A stretch of 51,421 nt of DNA from the NCBI RefSeq assembly GCF_003664585.1, contig NZ_RCHI01000021.1, forward strand, positions 1 through 51,421, written 5' to 3'. Origin of the DNA: Paenirhodobacter hankyongi. Its GTDB lineage: Bacteria; Pseudomonadota; Alphaproteobacteria; Rhodobacterales; Rhodobacteraceae. Positions 40,824-49,378 of the stretch are shown here, piece after piece. A program made the position numbers and the translations under genes. How positions within the stretch are numbered: the first letter of the stretch is position 1; every line of letters starts with the position of its first letter. The notes below the pieces were generated by a model, which made no database searches, was not told the DNA's origin, and saw only the letters and a program-made list of their open reading frames with translations.

Positions 40824-42565
40824 CCCTCGATCCGATCACCCTGTCGGTCATCCAGTCCGGTCTGCAGCAGGTCTGCGACGAAATGGATCTGAGCTTTTCG
40901 CGCGCCGCCTTCTCGCCGGTGATCGCCGAGGCGAACGACCGCTCCGACGGTATCTATTCGGCCGAGGACGGCTCGCTGATCGCGCAGGGCTCGCAGGGGC
41001 TGCCGGTCTTCGTCGGCACGATGCAGTATTCGACCCGGACGCTGATCGAATGGATCGCCGACGGCCGGGCGATCGCGCCGAAGCCCGGTGACATCTACAT
41101 CGTCAACGACCCCTATCTGGGCGGCACCCACCTGATGGATGTGCGCTTTGCCATGCCGGTGTGGCGCGATGGCAAGATCTTCTGCTGGCTCAGCAACACC
41201 GGGCACTGGCCCGATACCGGCGGCGCGGTGCCGGGCGGGTTCTCGGCCTCGGCCACCGCGGTCGAGCAGGAGGGGCTGCGGTTGCCTCCCGTTCGGCTGT
41301 TCAAGGAAGGCAAGCTCGATCCCGAGATCTACGGCATCATCTGCTCGAACATCCGGGTGGCCGATCAGCGCATCGGCGACGTCAAGGCGCAGGCCGCGGC
41401 GCTTTATGTGGGCGAGAGCCGGCTCACGCGGCTCCTTGACCGCTATGGCGACGACACCGTGCGCGCCGCCATCGCCGAGCTGCGCGTCCGCGCCGCCGAG
41501 CAGATGCGCGCCGGCATCCGCGAGATCGCGCCCGGCACCTATGCCGCGACCGCCTATGTCGACAGCGACGGCGTGGTGAACGAGCCGCTCGAGATCCGCC
41601 TGACGATCACCGCGACGGGCGAGAAGCTGATCTTCGACTTCGCCGGCTCCTCGGCGCCCTGCGCGGGGCCGATGAACTCGGTTCTGGCGACGACGCTGTC
41701 CTCGGTCTACCTCGCGATGCGGCACATCTTCCCCGACGTGCCGATCTCGGCGGGCGCCTTCGAGCCGCTCGAGATCATCCGCCCCACCGGCACCTTCCTT
41801 GACGCGCAATACCCCCGCCCGGTCTCGGGCTGCGCGGCCGAGGTCAGCCAGCGCATCGCCGAGGCGGTCTTTGCCGCCCTCGTCGAGGCGCTGCCCGAGC
41901 GGGTCACCGCTTCGCCCGCGGGCTCCTCGGGCAACTTCGCCCTCGGCGGCTCGGTGCCGGAAGAGGGGCGCAACTTCGTCATGTATCAGATCTCGGGCGG
42001 CGGCTATGGCGGCTGGTCGGGGGGCGACGGCATCTCGAACGGCTGCTCGACCATCGGCATCTCGAAGGCGCCGCCGGTCGAGATCATGGAACAGGCCTAT
42101 CCGGTGCTTTATCACCGCTATGCCCTGCGCGAGGGCTCGGGTGGGGCGGGGCGGCACCGCGGCGGCTTCGGCCTCGATTACGAGGTCGAGCTGCGCAAGG
42201 GCACGGCACGGGCGAGCTTCGTGATGGACCACGGCCGCTTCGGGCCACAGGGCGCGCTGGGCGGGCGCGACGGCATGGTGAACCACGTCACCGTCACCCG
42301 CGGCGGCGAGACCTTCACCCCCGAGCATCTGTCGAAGGCGCAGGACATCCCTCTGACCGCGGGCGACCGGGTGCGCGTCGGCACGCCGGGCGGTGGCGGC
42401 TATGGCGACCCGTTCACCCGCCCGCCCGAGCTGGTGGCCGAGGATGTGCGCCTTGGCCGCTATTCGGCCGAGGAGGCGCGGGCGCTGTTCGGTGTGGCGC
42501 TCGGTGCGGGCTGCGTGCCCGATATCGTGGCGACCGAGGCCCTGCGGGCCGCGCGCCGGTTCTGA
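40820..42565 (+). CDS. hydantoinase/oxoprolinase subunit B (HyuB-like)
   Basis: A 581-residue partner of HyuA that completes hydrolysis of the phosphorylated ring. Landmarks are DPITLSVIQSGLQQVCDEMD, NDPYLGGTHLMDVRF with candidate metal ligands (Asp, His), WLSNTGHWPDTGG, and near the C-terminus GRHRGGFGLDYEVEL and GTPGGGGYGDPF. The length is normal for family members. A strong bidirectional hairpin separates it from the convergent Mo-hydroxylase gene. Confidence 0.88.
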   Translation: MTLDPITLSVIQSGLQQVCDEMDLSFSRAAFSPVIAEANDRSDGIYSAEDGSLIAQGSQGLPVFVGTMQYSTRTLIEWIADGRAIAPKPGDIYIVNDPYLGGTHLMDVRFAMPVWRDGKIFCWLSNTGHWPDTGGAVPGGFSASATAVEQEGLRLPPVRLFKEGKLDPEIYGIICSNIRVADQRIGDVKAQAAALYVGESRLTRLLDRYGDDTVRAAIAELRVRAAEQMRAGIREIAPGTYAATAYVDSDGVVNEPLEIRLTITATGEKLIFDFAGSSAPCAGPMNSVLATTLSSVYLAMRHIFPDVPISAGAFEPLEIIRPTGTFLDAQYPRPVSGCAAEVSQRIAEAVFAALVEALPERVTASPAGSSGNFALGGSVPEEGRNFVMYQISGGGYGGWSGGDGISNGCSTIGISKAPPVEIMEQAYPVLYHRYALREGSGGAGRHRGGFGLDYEVELRKGTARASFVMDHGRFGPQGALGGRDGMVNHVTVTRGGETFTPEHLSKAQDIPLTAGDRVRVGTPGGGGYGDPFTRPPELVAEDVRLGRYSAEEARALFGVALGAGCVPDIVATEALRAARRF

Positions 42566-42596
42566 CGGGTTCCGAAGAAGACCACTCACGACAGGG

Positions 42597-42620
42597 AAGG
42601 GGGCCTTTGCGGGCCCCCTT
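42597..42620. terminator. bidirectional terminator between hyuB and the Mo-hydroxylase
   Basis: AAGGGGGCC (42597-42605) and GGCCCCCTT (42612-42620) form a 9-bp stem with a 6-nt loop, with T at 42619-42621 and A at 42597-42598, fitting use in both directions. Confidence 0.65.
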
Positions 42621-42625
42621 TCGCG

Positions 42626-45600
42626 TCAGTGCCGGGTGGCGCGGGCGCGCGCGACGGTCTCGGTCAGCCCGGTCCACTCCGCTTTCCCGGGCGCGAGGGT
42701 GCGGCGCAGGAAGCCCGCAATCTCGGCGATGCGGGCATCGCTCAGCGCCGGGGCGAAGCCCGGCATCGACGCGCCGCCGCCCGGTGTGGCGGGCACGCCC
42801 TCGAGGATCGCGTGAATGAGCCCGTCGGGGCGCTCGGCATGGACCGTGCTTGAAAAGGCAAGCGGCACCGTGGCGGCCGAGGCGAGGCGCAGCGGCCCGG
42901 GCATGTGGCACGAGCCGCAGGCGGCGGTGAACAGCCGCGCGGCCGGATCGGTCGCGGTCTCGAGCGCCTCTTGCGCCGTGGCGGCCAGCGTCTCGGCTGT
43001 GGGCTCGGGCGCCGCGGGGGCGGGGGCGAGACTCGCGAGATAGGTCGCCATCGCGCGGATGTCGCTGTCGGGGAGTTCGGCGAGCGCCGCGATCACCGGC
43101 GCCATCGGCCCCGCCGCCGCGCCATGGCGGTTTGAGCGGCCGTCGCGCAGGTAATCGTAAAGATCCGCCTCGGTCCAGGCGAGGGGGCCGGGCCCGGTGC
43201 CGTTCAGCGCCGGCGCCGTCCAGCCGCCCACCGTGCCGCCCGCCAGATGCGCGGCCCCCGTCCGTTCGGCCCCAAGCGCGTTGCGCGGGCTGTGGCACGA
43301 GGCGCAATGCCCCGCCCCCTCGACCAGATAGGCGCCGCGGTTCCAGACCGCACCTTGCGCCGGGTCGGGGGTGAAGGGCGTCGCGGTGTGGAACAGCGCG
43401 TTCCACGCCGCCATCGTGCCGCGCAGGTTCACCGGCGCGATCATCCGGCCTGGCGGCACCTCGGCGCGCACCGGCGGCAGCGACTGGATATAGGCGTAAA
43501 GCGCCTGCATGTCGTCCTCGGTGATCCGGGCGAAGGCGGTGTAGGGGAAAGCCGGATAGAGGTGATGGCCATCGCGCGAGATCCCCTCGCGCATCGCCCG
43601 CGCGAAGGCGGGGTAGGACCAGGCGCCGAGCCCCGTCTCCGGGTCGGGGGTCAGGTTGGTCGAATGCACGGTGCCGAAGGGCGTCTCGATCGCGCGGCCG
43701 CCGGTCAGCGGCACGCCGCCCTCGGCCGTGTGGCAGGCGGCGCAATCGCCCGCGGCAAAGACCTGCCGGCCACGCGCGAGGGTCTCGGCCGACCACAGCC
43801 CGGCGGCGGGGGGGGCGCTGCGCGGGATCTCGGCGCGCAAGGCGGGGAAGGCGACGGCGCCGGCCATCAGCCCGCCGGCAATCCCCGCCGCAAGCGTCGC
43901 CGCCATCCGCGCAAAGCGGCGCCGCCGCGGCGGCGGGGCGGCCAGCGCGCGCGGCATCGGTGCGCCGGCAAGGGCTGCGCGCACCCGCTCGGGGGTGAAG
44001 GGCAGCTCGCGCATCCGCACCCCGGTCGCGTCGAAGATCGCGTTGGCGATCGCCGCGGCCGAGGGCACCGAGGCGCTTTCGCCGACGCCAAGGGGCGGCT
44101 CCTCGGGGCGCTCGATCAGCACCGAACGGACCTCGGGCAGATCCTCGAAGCGGGCGAGCGGATAGGCGCCCCAGTCCTGGTCGGCGACCGAGATCGCGTC
44201 GAAGGTGACGGCCTCGGTCAGGGTGCGGCTGAGCGATTGCACGACATTGCCGTGCAGCTGGTGGCGCACGCCGTCGGGGTTGATCATCAGCCCCGAATCC
44301 TGCCCGACCAGCACCTTCGTCAGGCTGACCTCGCCGGTGCGCCGGTTCACCGCCACCTCGGCCATCCAGGCGGCCTGCGCCGCGGCGACGCCCGGGAAGG
44401 TGCCGTGCACATAGGTCGCGTAGGCAAAGCCCTGACCGAAGGCGAAGTCGCCCTCGCCATGCAGCCGGGGGCCGGAGCGGGGCTGCCAGCCGCCTTCCTC
44501 GGCGGTGCGGCGGATCAGCTCGGCGGTGCGGGCATCGTCGATATGGCGCAGCCGGAAGGCGACCGGGTCCTCGCCCGCCTCGGCCGCCAGCTCGTCGATG
44601 AAGCTTTCATGCGCGAAGGTGTTGGGCAGGGCCGAGACGCCGCGAAACCACGAGGCGCGCACGATCGGCGCCATGTCATGCACCGCGACGCGCAGGTTCT
44701 CGATGCGGTAGGGCGGGATTGCGGTGCGGTCGCCCATGTCCGAGGGCTGCGGCGAAGGGGCGATCGCCCCGGTCAGCAACAGCGCCAGGTTCGGCCCGCG
44801 GTTCGAGGGATAGCGGGTCTCGAAATCATAGGCATCGAAGCGGCCGTCTTCGCCGAGCCCGCCGCGCACATCCATCAGCTGCGCCGCGCCCTTCGGCTCC
44901 CACAGGTGTTCCTGTTCGCGCGTCAGCTGCACCCGCACCGGCCGCCCGACGGCGCGGGCCAGAAGCGCCGCATCGCCGCAGACGTCGTCGGCGCAGTTGC
45001 GGCCATAGCAGCCCGCGGCTTCGTGGCGGTGGATGTCGATCGCCTCCTCGGGCATCTCCATCAGCCGGGCGATGTCGCCGCGCAGCATGTGCGGGTTCTG
45101 CGTGCCCGACCAGATCTCGAGCCGGCCGCCCTCGAACCGCGCCACCGCGCAGGAGGGGCCGATCGAGCCGTGCATCTGCCAGGGCCAGCTGTAGCTGCGG
45201 GCAAGCTGCACCTTGGCGCGGGAAAGTGCCGCCTCGACATCGCCGCGATCGGTCAGCATCCGCTTCGTCGCCGGCAGGTCGCGCAGGGTGCCGGCGATGT
45301 TGCCCAGATCCGGCAGCTCGGGCGGCAGCGCCCAGCGGACCTTCAGCGCCTCGGCGATGGTGCGGGCCTGGCCCTCGCGCTCGGCCACCACGGCGAGGAA
45401 GTCGCGGATCCGGACGATGGCGACAAGGCCCGGCAGATGCGCGACCGAGGCCTCGTCGACCGCAAGCAGGCTGTGGCCGATGAAGGGGCCGCTGTCGCGC
45501 CCGGCATAGGGCGGGCGGAGCACATGGCCATGCAGCATCCCGGGCAGGCGCACGTCATGGACATAGGTCCAGGTGCCGGTGGCCTTGCCGGGCAGGTCGA

Positions 45601-46090
45601 CGCGCGGGCTCGACCGGCCGACGGTGCGATACTCGGCCGGCGTCTTGACCCGGGCGGCGGGGTCGAGCTCGGCGCGGATCGACTGGTTCGCCAGCAGCGC
45701 GGCGAAATCGGCGGTGCCGGCCCCGCCCGTGACCACGCCGTCGCGGAGCGTCAGCGCTCCGGGGGGGCAGCCGAAGCGGGCGGCGGCAAGCGCGAGCAGG
45801 ATCGCGCGGGCCTGGGCCGCCGCCGCGCGCAGCGGCACCGCGGCGAACTGGATCGTCTCCGAGGCGATGGTCGGCCCCTGATCGGGGGTGCGCGCGGTGT
45901 CGCCCAGCACCATGCGCACGCGTGCGGGCGGCAGGTCGAGCTCCTCGGCGACGATCTGGCCAAGCGCGGTGCGGATGCCGGTGCCAAGGTCGACATGGCC
46001 GTTGAAGCCGGTGACGGTGCCCGCGGGGTCGATTTCCAGCAGGGTCTCGGGCCCGGCCTTGCCCGTGCGCCAGATCGTGAGCGCGGTCAT
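42626..46090 (-). CDS. molybdenum hydroxylase large subunit fused to three cytochrome c modules, NicB/IorB-like
   Basis: An 1154-residue protein. Residues ~1-700 are an aldehyde-oxidase/xanthine-dehydrogenase-type molybdopterin domain in the permuted IorB arrangement (GHVDLGTGIRTALGQIVAEE and GDTARTPDQGPTIASETIQ at the start). PPLGVGESASVPSAAA holds the expected catalytic Glu of GVGE. One membrane helix (near 730, MAATLAAGIAGGLMAGAVAF after an Arg cluster) tethers a C-terminal part with three haem motifs: CAACH (~780), CASCH (~930) and CGSCH (~1058). Pseudomonas nicotinate hydroxylase NicB and isoquinoline oxidoreductases have this design, passing electrons to the respiratory chain without an FAD subunit. 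Hydroxylation of an N-heteroaromatic next to ring N is the likely reaction. The ATG at 46090 overlaps the small-subunit stop. Confidence 0.88.
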   Translation of the reverse strand: MTALTIWRTGKAGPETLLEIDPAGTVTGFNGHVDLGTGIRTALGQIVAEELDLPPARVRMVLGDTARTPDQGPTIASETIQFAAVPLRAAAAQARAILLALAAARFGCPPGALTLRDGVVTGGAGTADFAALLANQSIRAELDPAARVKTPAEYRTVGRSSPRVDLPGKATGTWTYVHDVRLPGMLHGHVLRPPYAGRDSGPFIGHSLLAVDEASVAHLPGLVAIVRIRDFLAVVAEREGQARTIAEALKVRWALPPELPDLGNIAGTLRDLPATKRMLTDRGDVEAALSRAKVQLARSYSWPWQMHGSIGPSCAVARFEGGRLEIWSGTQNPHMLRGDIARLMEMPEEAIDIHRHEAAGCYGRNCADDVCGDAALLARAVGRPVRVQLTREQEHLWEPKGAAQLMDVRGGLGEDGRFDAYDFETRYPSNRGPNLALLLTGAIAPSPQPSDMGDRTAIPPYRIENLRVAVHDMAPIVRASWFRGVSALPNTFAHESFIDELAAEAGEDPVAFRLRHIDDARTAELIRRTAEEGGWQPRSGPRLHGEGDFAFGQGFAYATYVHGTFPGVAAAQAAWMAEVAVNRRTGEVSLTKVLVGQDSGLMINPDGVRHQLHGNVVQSLSRTLTEAVTFDAISVADQDWGAYPLARFEDLPEVRSVLIERPEEPPLGVGESASVPSAAAIANAIFDATGVRMRELPFTPERVRAALAGAPMPRALAAPPPRRRRFARMAATLAAGIAGGLMAGAVAFPALRAEIPRSAPPAAGLWSAETLARGRQVFAAGDCAACHTAEGGVPLTGGRAIETPFGTVHSTNLTPDPETGLGAWSYPAFARAMREGISRDGHHLYPAFPYTAFARITEDDMQALYAYIQSLPPVRAEVPPGRMIAPVNLRGTMAAWNALFHTATPFTPDPAQGAVWNRGAYLVEGAGHCASCHSPRNALGAERTGAAHLAGGTVGGWTAPALNGTGPGPLAWTEADLYDYLRDGRSNRHGAAAGPMAPVIAALAELPDSDIRAMATYLASLAPAPAAPEPTAETLAATAQEALETATDPAARLFTAACGSCHMPGPLRLASAATVPLAFSSTVHAERPDGLIHAILEGVPATPGGGASMPGFAPALSDARIAEIAGFLRRTLAPGKAEWTGLTETVARARATRH

Positions 46091-46560
46091 TTCCGTGCCT
46101 CGGCCATCAGTGTGACGGCCCGTTCGGCGGCGCGCAGGATCTCGAGATGCGTGCCGCAGCGGCACAGGTTGTGGCGCAGCGCGCGGGCGAGGGTGGCGCG
46201 GTCAGGCGCGGGCGTGTCGCGCAGCAGCGCCGTCACCGTCACGATCATGCCGTTCAGGCAATAGCCGCATTGCGCGCCCTCTTCCTCGATGAAGGCGCGC
46301 TGCACCGGATGCGGCGCCTCGGGCGTGCCAAGCCCCTCGAGCGTCGTCACCTGCCGCCCCGCGACCGCGCCCAGCGTCATCACGCAGGCACGCGCCGCCT
46401 GCCCGTCCACCAGAACGGAGCAGGCGCCGCATTCGCCATAGCCGCAACCGTATTTCGGCCCGTTCAGGCCAAGGTCGTTGCGCAGCACCTCGAGCAGCGA
46501 GGTCTGCGGTGGCAGATCGAAGGCATGGTCCTGCCCGTTCACGGCAAGGCGGATGGTCAT
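46087..46560 (-). CDS. molybdenum hydroxylase small [2Fe-2S] subunit, NicA/IorA-like
   Basis: A 157-residue iron-sulfur protein. The N-terminal plant-type ferredoxin domain has CGYGECGACSVLVDG, and Cys in ARACV completes the cluster. The C-terminal helical domain has CGYC and CRCGTH for the second cluster. Size and motifs match NicA-type small subunits of the xanthine dehydrogenase family. It passes electrons from the molybdenum centre to the cytochrome c part of the next gene's product. It is first in a two-gene operon; a GntR-type operator lies 76 bp upstream of its start. Confidence 0.92.
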   Translation of the reverse strand: MTIRLAVNGQDHAFDLPPQTSLLEVLRNDLGLNGPKYGCGYGECGACSVLVDGQAARACVMTLGAVAGRQVTTLEGLGTPEAPHPVQRAFIEEEGAQCGYCLNGMIVTVTALLRDTPAPDRATLARALRHNLCRCGTHLEILRAAERAVTLMAEARK

Positions 46561-46635
46561 TCCCGGGCTCCCTGTTGTGCGCGCCGTGGCCGGGTCCGGG
46601 GCCCGTGCGACGGCGGGGTCCGTGTCTCGAAACCG

Positions 46636-46647
46636 TTTGCATACAAA
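46636..46647. promoter_or_regulatory. predicted GntR operator of the Mo-hydroxylase operon
   Basis: TTTGCATACAAA matches the shared motif. It overlaps the -10 candidate on the minus strand, a classical repression position. Confidence 0.65.
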
Positions 46648-46675
46648 TAAACCGGGCCAGCCCCCCGGCCGTCAA
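46646..46675 (-). promoter_or_regulatory. candidate promoter of the Mo-hydroxylase operon
   Basis: On the minus strand TTGACG (46675-46670) is followed after 18 bp by TTTATT (46651-46646). The -10 box overlaps the operator by two bases. Confidence 0.45.
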
Positions 46676-46906
46676 GAAAAGCCGTGCGCGGGGGAGGCCG
46701 CGGCGGGCGCGCGGCCGATGCCGCGGGCAATCGTGCGGAAAATGCGGGCAGTCGCGAAAGGGGGAGGGGCGAGGCAGGCCCTTGCGCCGGCGGGGTGGAA
46801 AATCCGCGCTCCGTGCATGGCGGGATTGATCACATTTCATGTCAGCCATATTGACTTGTTCCGCGGCCGGGTGGACGAGAGCCCACTTGATGATCTGGGG
46901 GAAAGC

Positions 46907-48124
46907 ATGTCCTTGACGAATCTTTTTGCCACGCGGACCGAAGGAATGAAGGCTTCGGAGATCCGCGAGCTGCTCAAGCTTCTGGACCAGCCCGAGATCA
47001 TTTCCTTCGCCGGCGGCATCCCCGACCCGGCGCTGTTCCCGCGCGAGGCATTTGAGCGCGCCATGGCCCGTGCCGTCTCGGCCGAGGCGGCGGGCACCAC
47101 GCTGCAATATGCGCCCTCCGAGGGCTATCTGCCGCTGCGCCGCTGGATCGTCGGCTACATGGCGACGCTGGGCATCGCCTGCACGCCCGAGAACGTGCTG
47201 ATCACCGCGGGCTCGCAGCAGGCGCTTGATTACCTCGGCAAGCTGTTCGTCGACCCGAACGACACCGCGCTTGTCGGCTGGCCGACCTATCTGGGCGCGC
47301 TTGGCGCCTTCAACGCCTATCAGCCGCGCTATGACCGGCTCGACCCGGCGGCGAACCGCGGCCCGGCCGAGATCGCGGCCGATGCCGAAGCCGCGGGCGG
47401 GCGGGTGAAATTCGCCTATCTCTCGGCCGATTTCGCCAACCCGACCGGCGTCACGCTGGATCTGGCCGAGCGCGAGGCGGTGCTCGACATGGCGGAAACG
47501 CTCGACATCGCGGTGATCGAGGACGCGGCCTATCAGGCGCTGCGCTATTCGGGCACCGCCTATCCGCCGCTGCTGGCGATCGAGATCGCGCGCAAGGGCG
47601 ATCTCGAGGCCTGCCGGACGATCTATTGCGGCTCCTTCTCGAAGACGCTGGCGCCCGGTCTGCGCGTGGGCTGGGTGGTGGCGGCAAAGCCGGTCATCGG
47701 CCAGATGGTGCTGATGAAGCAGGCGGCCGACCTGCAGACCGCGACGCTGAACCAGGTGGTCACCGCCGAGGTCGCCGAGGAGCTCTTCGACGAGCACGTG
47801 GCGATGCTGCGCAAGGTCTATGGCGCGCGGCTGCAGGCGATGCTCGCCTCGCTCGAGCGGCACATGCCGAAAGGCGTGAGCTGGACCCGGCCCGAGGGCG
47901 GCATGTTCGTCTGGATGCACCTGCCCGAGGGGTATGACGGGGCCGAGCTGCTGGAACGCGCGCTGGCCACCGAGAAGGTCGCCTTCGTGCCCGGCAACGC
48001 CTTCTTCGCTGACGGCTCGAACCGCAACACGCTGCGGCTGAACTTCTCGATGTCGGACGAGGCGGCGATCGACGCGGGCATCCAGCGCCTTGCGCGGGTA
48101 ATGGACGCCGCCGGCATCCGCTGA
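46907..48124 (+). CDS. PLP-dependent aminotransferase, class I/II (2-aminoadipate/aromatic type)
   Basis: A 405-residue fold-type I aminotransferase of the MocR-like/LysN subgroup. Landmarks are IISFAGGIPDPALFPREAF, LQYAPSEGYLPLRRWI, and ITAGSQQALDYLGKL for cofactor phosphate binding. NPTGVTLDLAER holds the conserved Asn, and the PLP Lys is in CGSFSKTLAPGLRVGWV. The end has VPGNAFFADGSNRNTLRLNFS with the carboxylate-binding Arg. ATG at 46907 follows GGGGGAAAGC. It is divergent from the Mo-hydroxylase but lacks the shared operator. It could feed amino groups from the pathway into metabolism, or be unrelated. Confidence 0.87.
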   Translation: MSLTNLFATRTEGMKASEIRELLKLLDQPEIISFAGGIPDPALFPREAFERAMARAVSAEAAGTTLQYAPSEGYLPLRRWIVGYMATLGIACTPENVLITAGSQQALDYLGKLFVDPNDTALVGWPTYLGALGAFNAYQPRYDRLDPAANRGPAEIAADAEAAGGRVKFAYLSADFANPTGVTLDLAEREAVLDMAETLDIAVIEDAAYQALRYSGTAYPPLLAIEIARKGDLEACRTIYCGSFSKTLAPGLRVGWVVAAKPVIGQMVLMKQAADLQTATLNQVVTAEVAEELFDEHVAMLRKVYGARLQAMLASLERHMPKGVSWTRPEGGMFVWMHLPEGYDGAELLERALATEKVAFVPGNAFFADGSNRNTLRLNFSMSDEAAIDAGIQRLARVMDAAGIR

Positions 48125-48203
48125 ACGGCCCCTTGCGTGCGGCAAAGGCTGGCCTGAGCCGCGCGCAGGCGTTACTGAAGGGCGTATTCTGTCCGGAGGT
48201 TTC

Positions 48204-49232
48204 ATGTCCGCTGCCCTTTCTCCCCGCACCGCGCTCGTCACCGGCTCGTCCGGCTTCATCGGTTTCCACCTGTGCCGGCGGCTGCTCGACGAGGGCTGGC
48301 GGGTGGTCGGCCTCGACAACCTGTCGGATTACTACGACGTCTCGCTGAAGGAACGCCGGCAGGCGATGCTGGCGCAGAATGCGGGCTTCTCGGTGGTCAA
48401 TGACAGCGTCGAGACCCCCGGCCTGATGATGCGGCTGTTCGAGGAACACCGCCCCGATGTGGTGGTGCATCTGGCCGCGCAGGCGGGCGTGCGCTACTCG
48501 ATCGAGAACCCGCGCTCCTATCTCGAGAGCAACATCGCCGGCACCTTCGAGATCCTCGAGGCCGCGCGCGCCTTCCCGCCGGCGCATATGCTGCTCGCCT
48601 CCACCTCCTCGGCCTATGGCGCGAACACCGAGATGCCCTATCGCGAGGTGATGAAGGCCGATCACCAGATGTCCTTCTATGCCGCGACGAAGAAGGCGAC
48701 CGAGGCGATGGCGCATTCCTATGCCCATCTCTTCGGCCTGCCGGTCACCATGTTCCGCTTCTTCACCGTCTATGGCCCCTGGGGCCGGCCGGACATGGCG
48801 CTGTTCAAGTTCACCAAGGCGATCCTCGAAGGCCGCCCGATCGACGTCTACAATTACGGCGACATGAAGCGCGACTTCACCTATGTCACCGATCTGGTCG
48901 AGGCGATCCGGCTGCTGATCGACGCGGTGCCGGTGCGGCCCGAGGACGGCGTCGTGGCCGAGGGCGACAGCCTGTCGCCGGTGGCGCCCTGGCGCGTCGT
49001 CAACATCGGCAATTCCGAGCCGGTGCAGCTGACCGATTACATCGCCGCGATCGAGACGGCGACGGGCCGCGTGGCCGAGCGCAACCTGATGCCGATGCAG
49101 GCGGGGGACGTGCCCGCGACCTGGGCCGACACCACGCTGCTGCAGTCGCTGACCGGCTATCATCCCAGGACCCGGGTGCCCGAGGGGGTGAAGGCCTTCG
49201 TCGACTGGTATCGCGACTACTATCAGGTCTGA
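48204..49232 (+). CDS. NAD-dependent epimerase, UDP-glucuronate 4-epimerase type
   Basis: A 342-residue extended SDR enzyme converting UDP-glucuronate to UDP-galacturonate for surface polysaccharides. It shows TGSSGFIGFHLCRRLL (NAD binding), LAAQAGVRYSIENP, catalytic Ser in ASTSSAYG, and YAATKKATE for Tyr-x3-Lys. FRFFTVYGPWGRPDMALFKF is the subfamily hallmark. A strong CCGGAGG precedes the ATG. It does not belong functionally to the catabolic regulon and looks like core or surface metabolism. Confidence 0.87.
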   Translation: MSAALSPRTALVTGSSGFIGFHLCRRLLDEGWRVVGLDNLSDYYDVSLKERRQAMLAQNAGFSVVNDSVETPGLMMRLFEEHRPDVVVHLAAQAGVRYSIENPRSYLESNIAGTFEILEAARAFPPAHMLLASTSSAYGANTEMPYREVMKADHQMSFYAATKKATEAMAHSYAHLFGLPVTMFRFFTVYGPWGRPDMALFKFTKAILEGRPIDVYNYGDMKRDFTYVTDLVEAIRLLIDAVPVRPEDGVVAEGDSLSPVAPWRVVNIGNSEPVQLTDYIAAIETATGRVAERNLMPMQAGDVPATWADTTLLQSLTGYHPRTRVPEGVKAFVDWYRDYYQV

Positions 49233-49378
49233 GCCCGTCTCGGATCCGGGCGGTCGCTGCGGCATTGCGGGCGGTTGCGCCGGCCGGACATATCGGTCAA
49301 GTCTCGGGCCGGCGCGGGGGCAGGGCTGCCGCGCCGCTGTCCGCCTCCGGCTGCGGGGGCCATCCCGAGGGAGAGGCG
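49233..49378. other. intergenic region before regB-like gene
   Basis: 146 bp of GC-rich sequence. The kinase frame remains open here, but homology and the GGGAGAGG site support the start at 49379. No clear promoter was recognised. Confidence 0.4.

Larger units (their letters stand above)
46561..46906. other. divergent intergenic region, Mo-hydroxylase and aminotransferase promoters
   Basis: About 345 bp without a supported gene. The left half contains the operator (46636-46647) and promoter candidate of the Mo-hydroxylase. The right half has an open frame running into the aminotransferase, but its translation lacks homology. No copy of the operator was found near the aminotransferase start. 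Confidence 0.55.

Noticed and set aside
38760-42565. Calling HyuAB a hydantoinase for hydantoin itself
   Set aside because: The family acts on several lactams and imides (hydantoins, 5-oxoproline); the sequence does not settle the substrate, and context points to a different ring.
43247-46264. Plus-strand open frame of 1005 codons
   Set aside because: Antisense to the Mo-hydroxylase gene, whose molybdopterin and haem motifs are clear.
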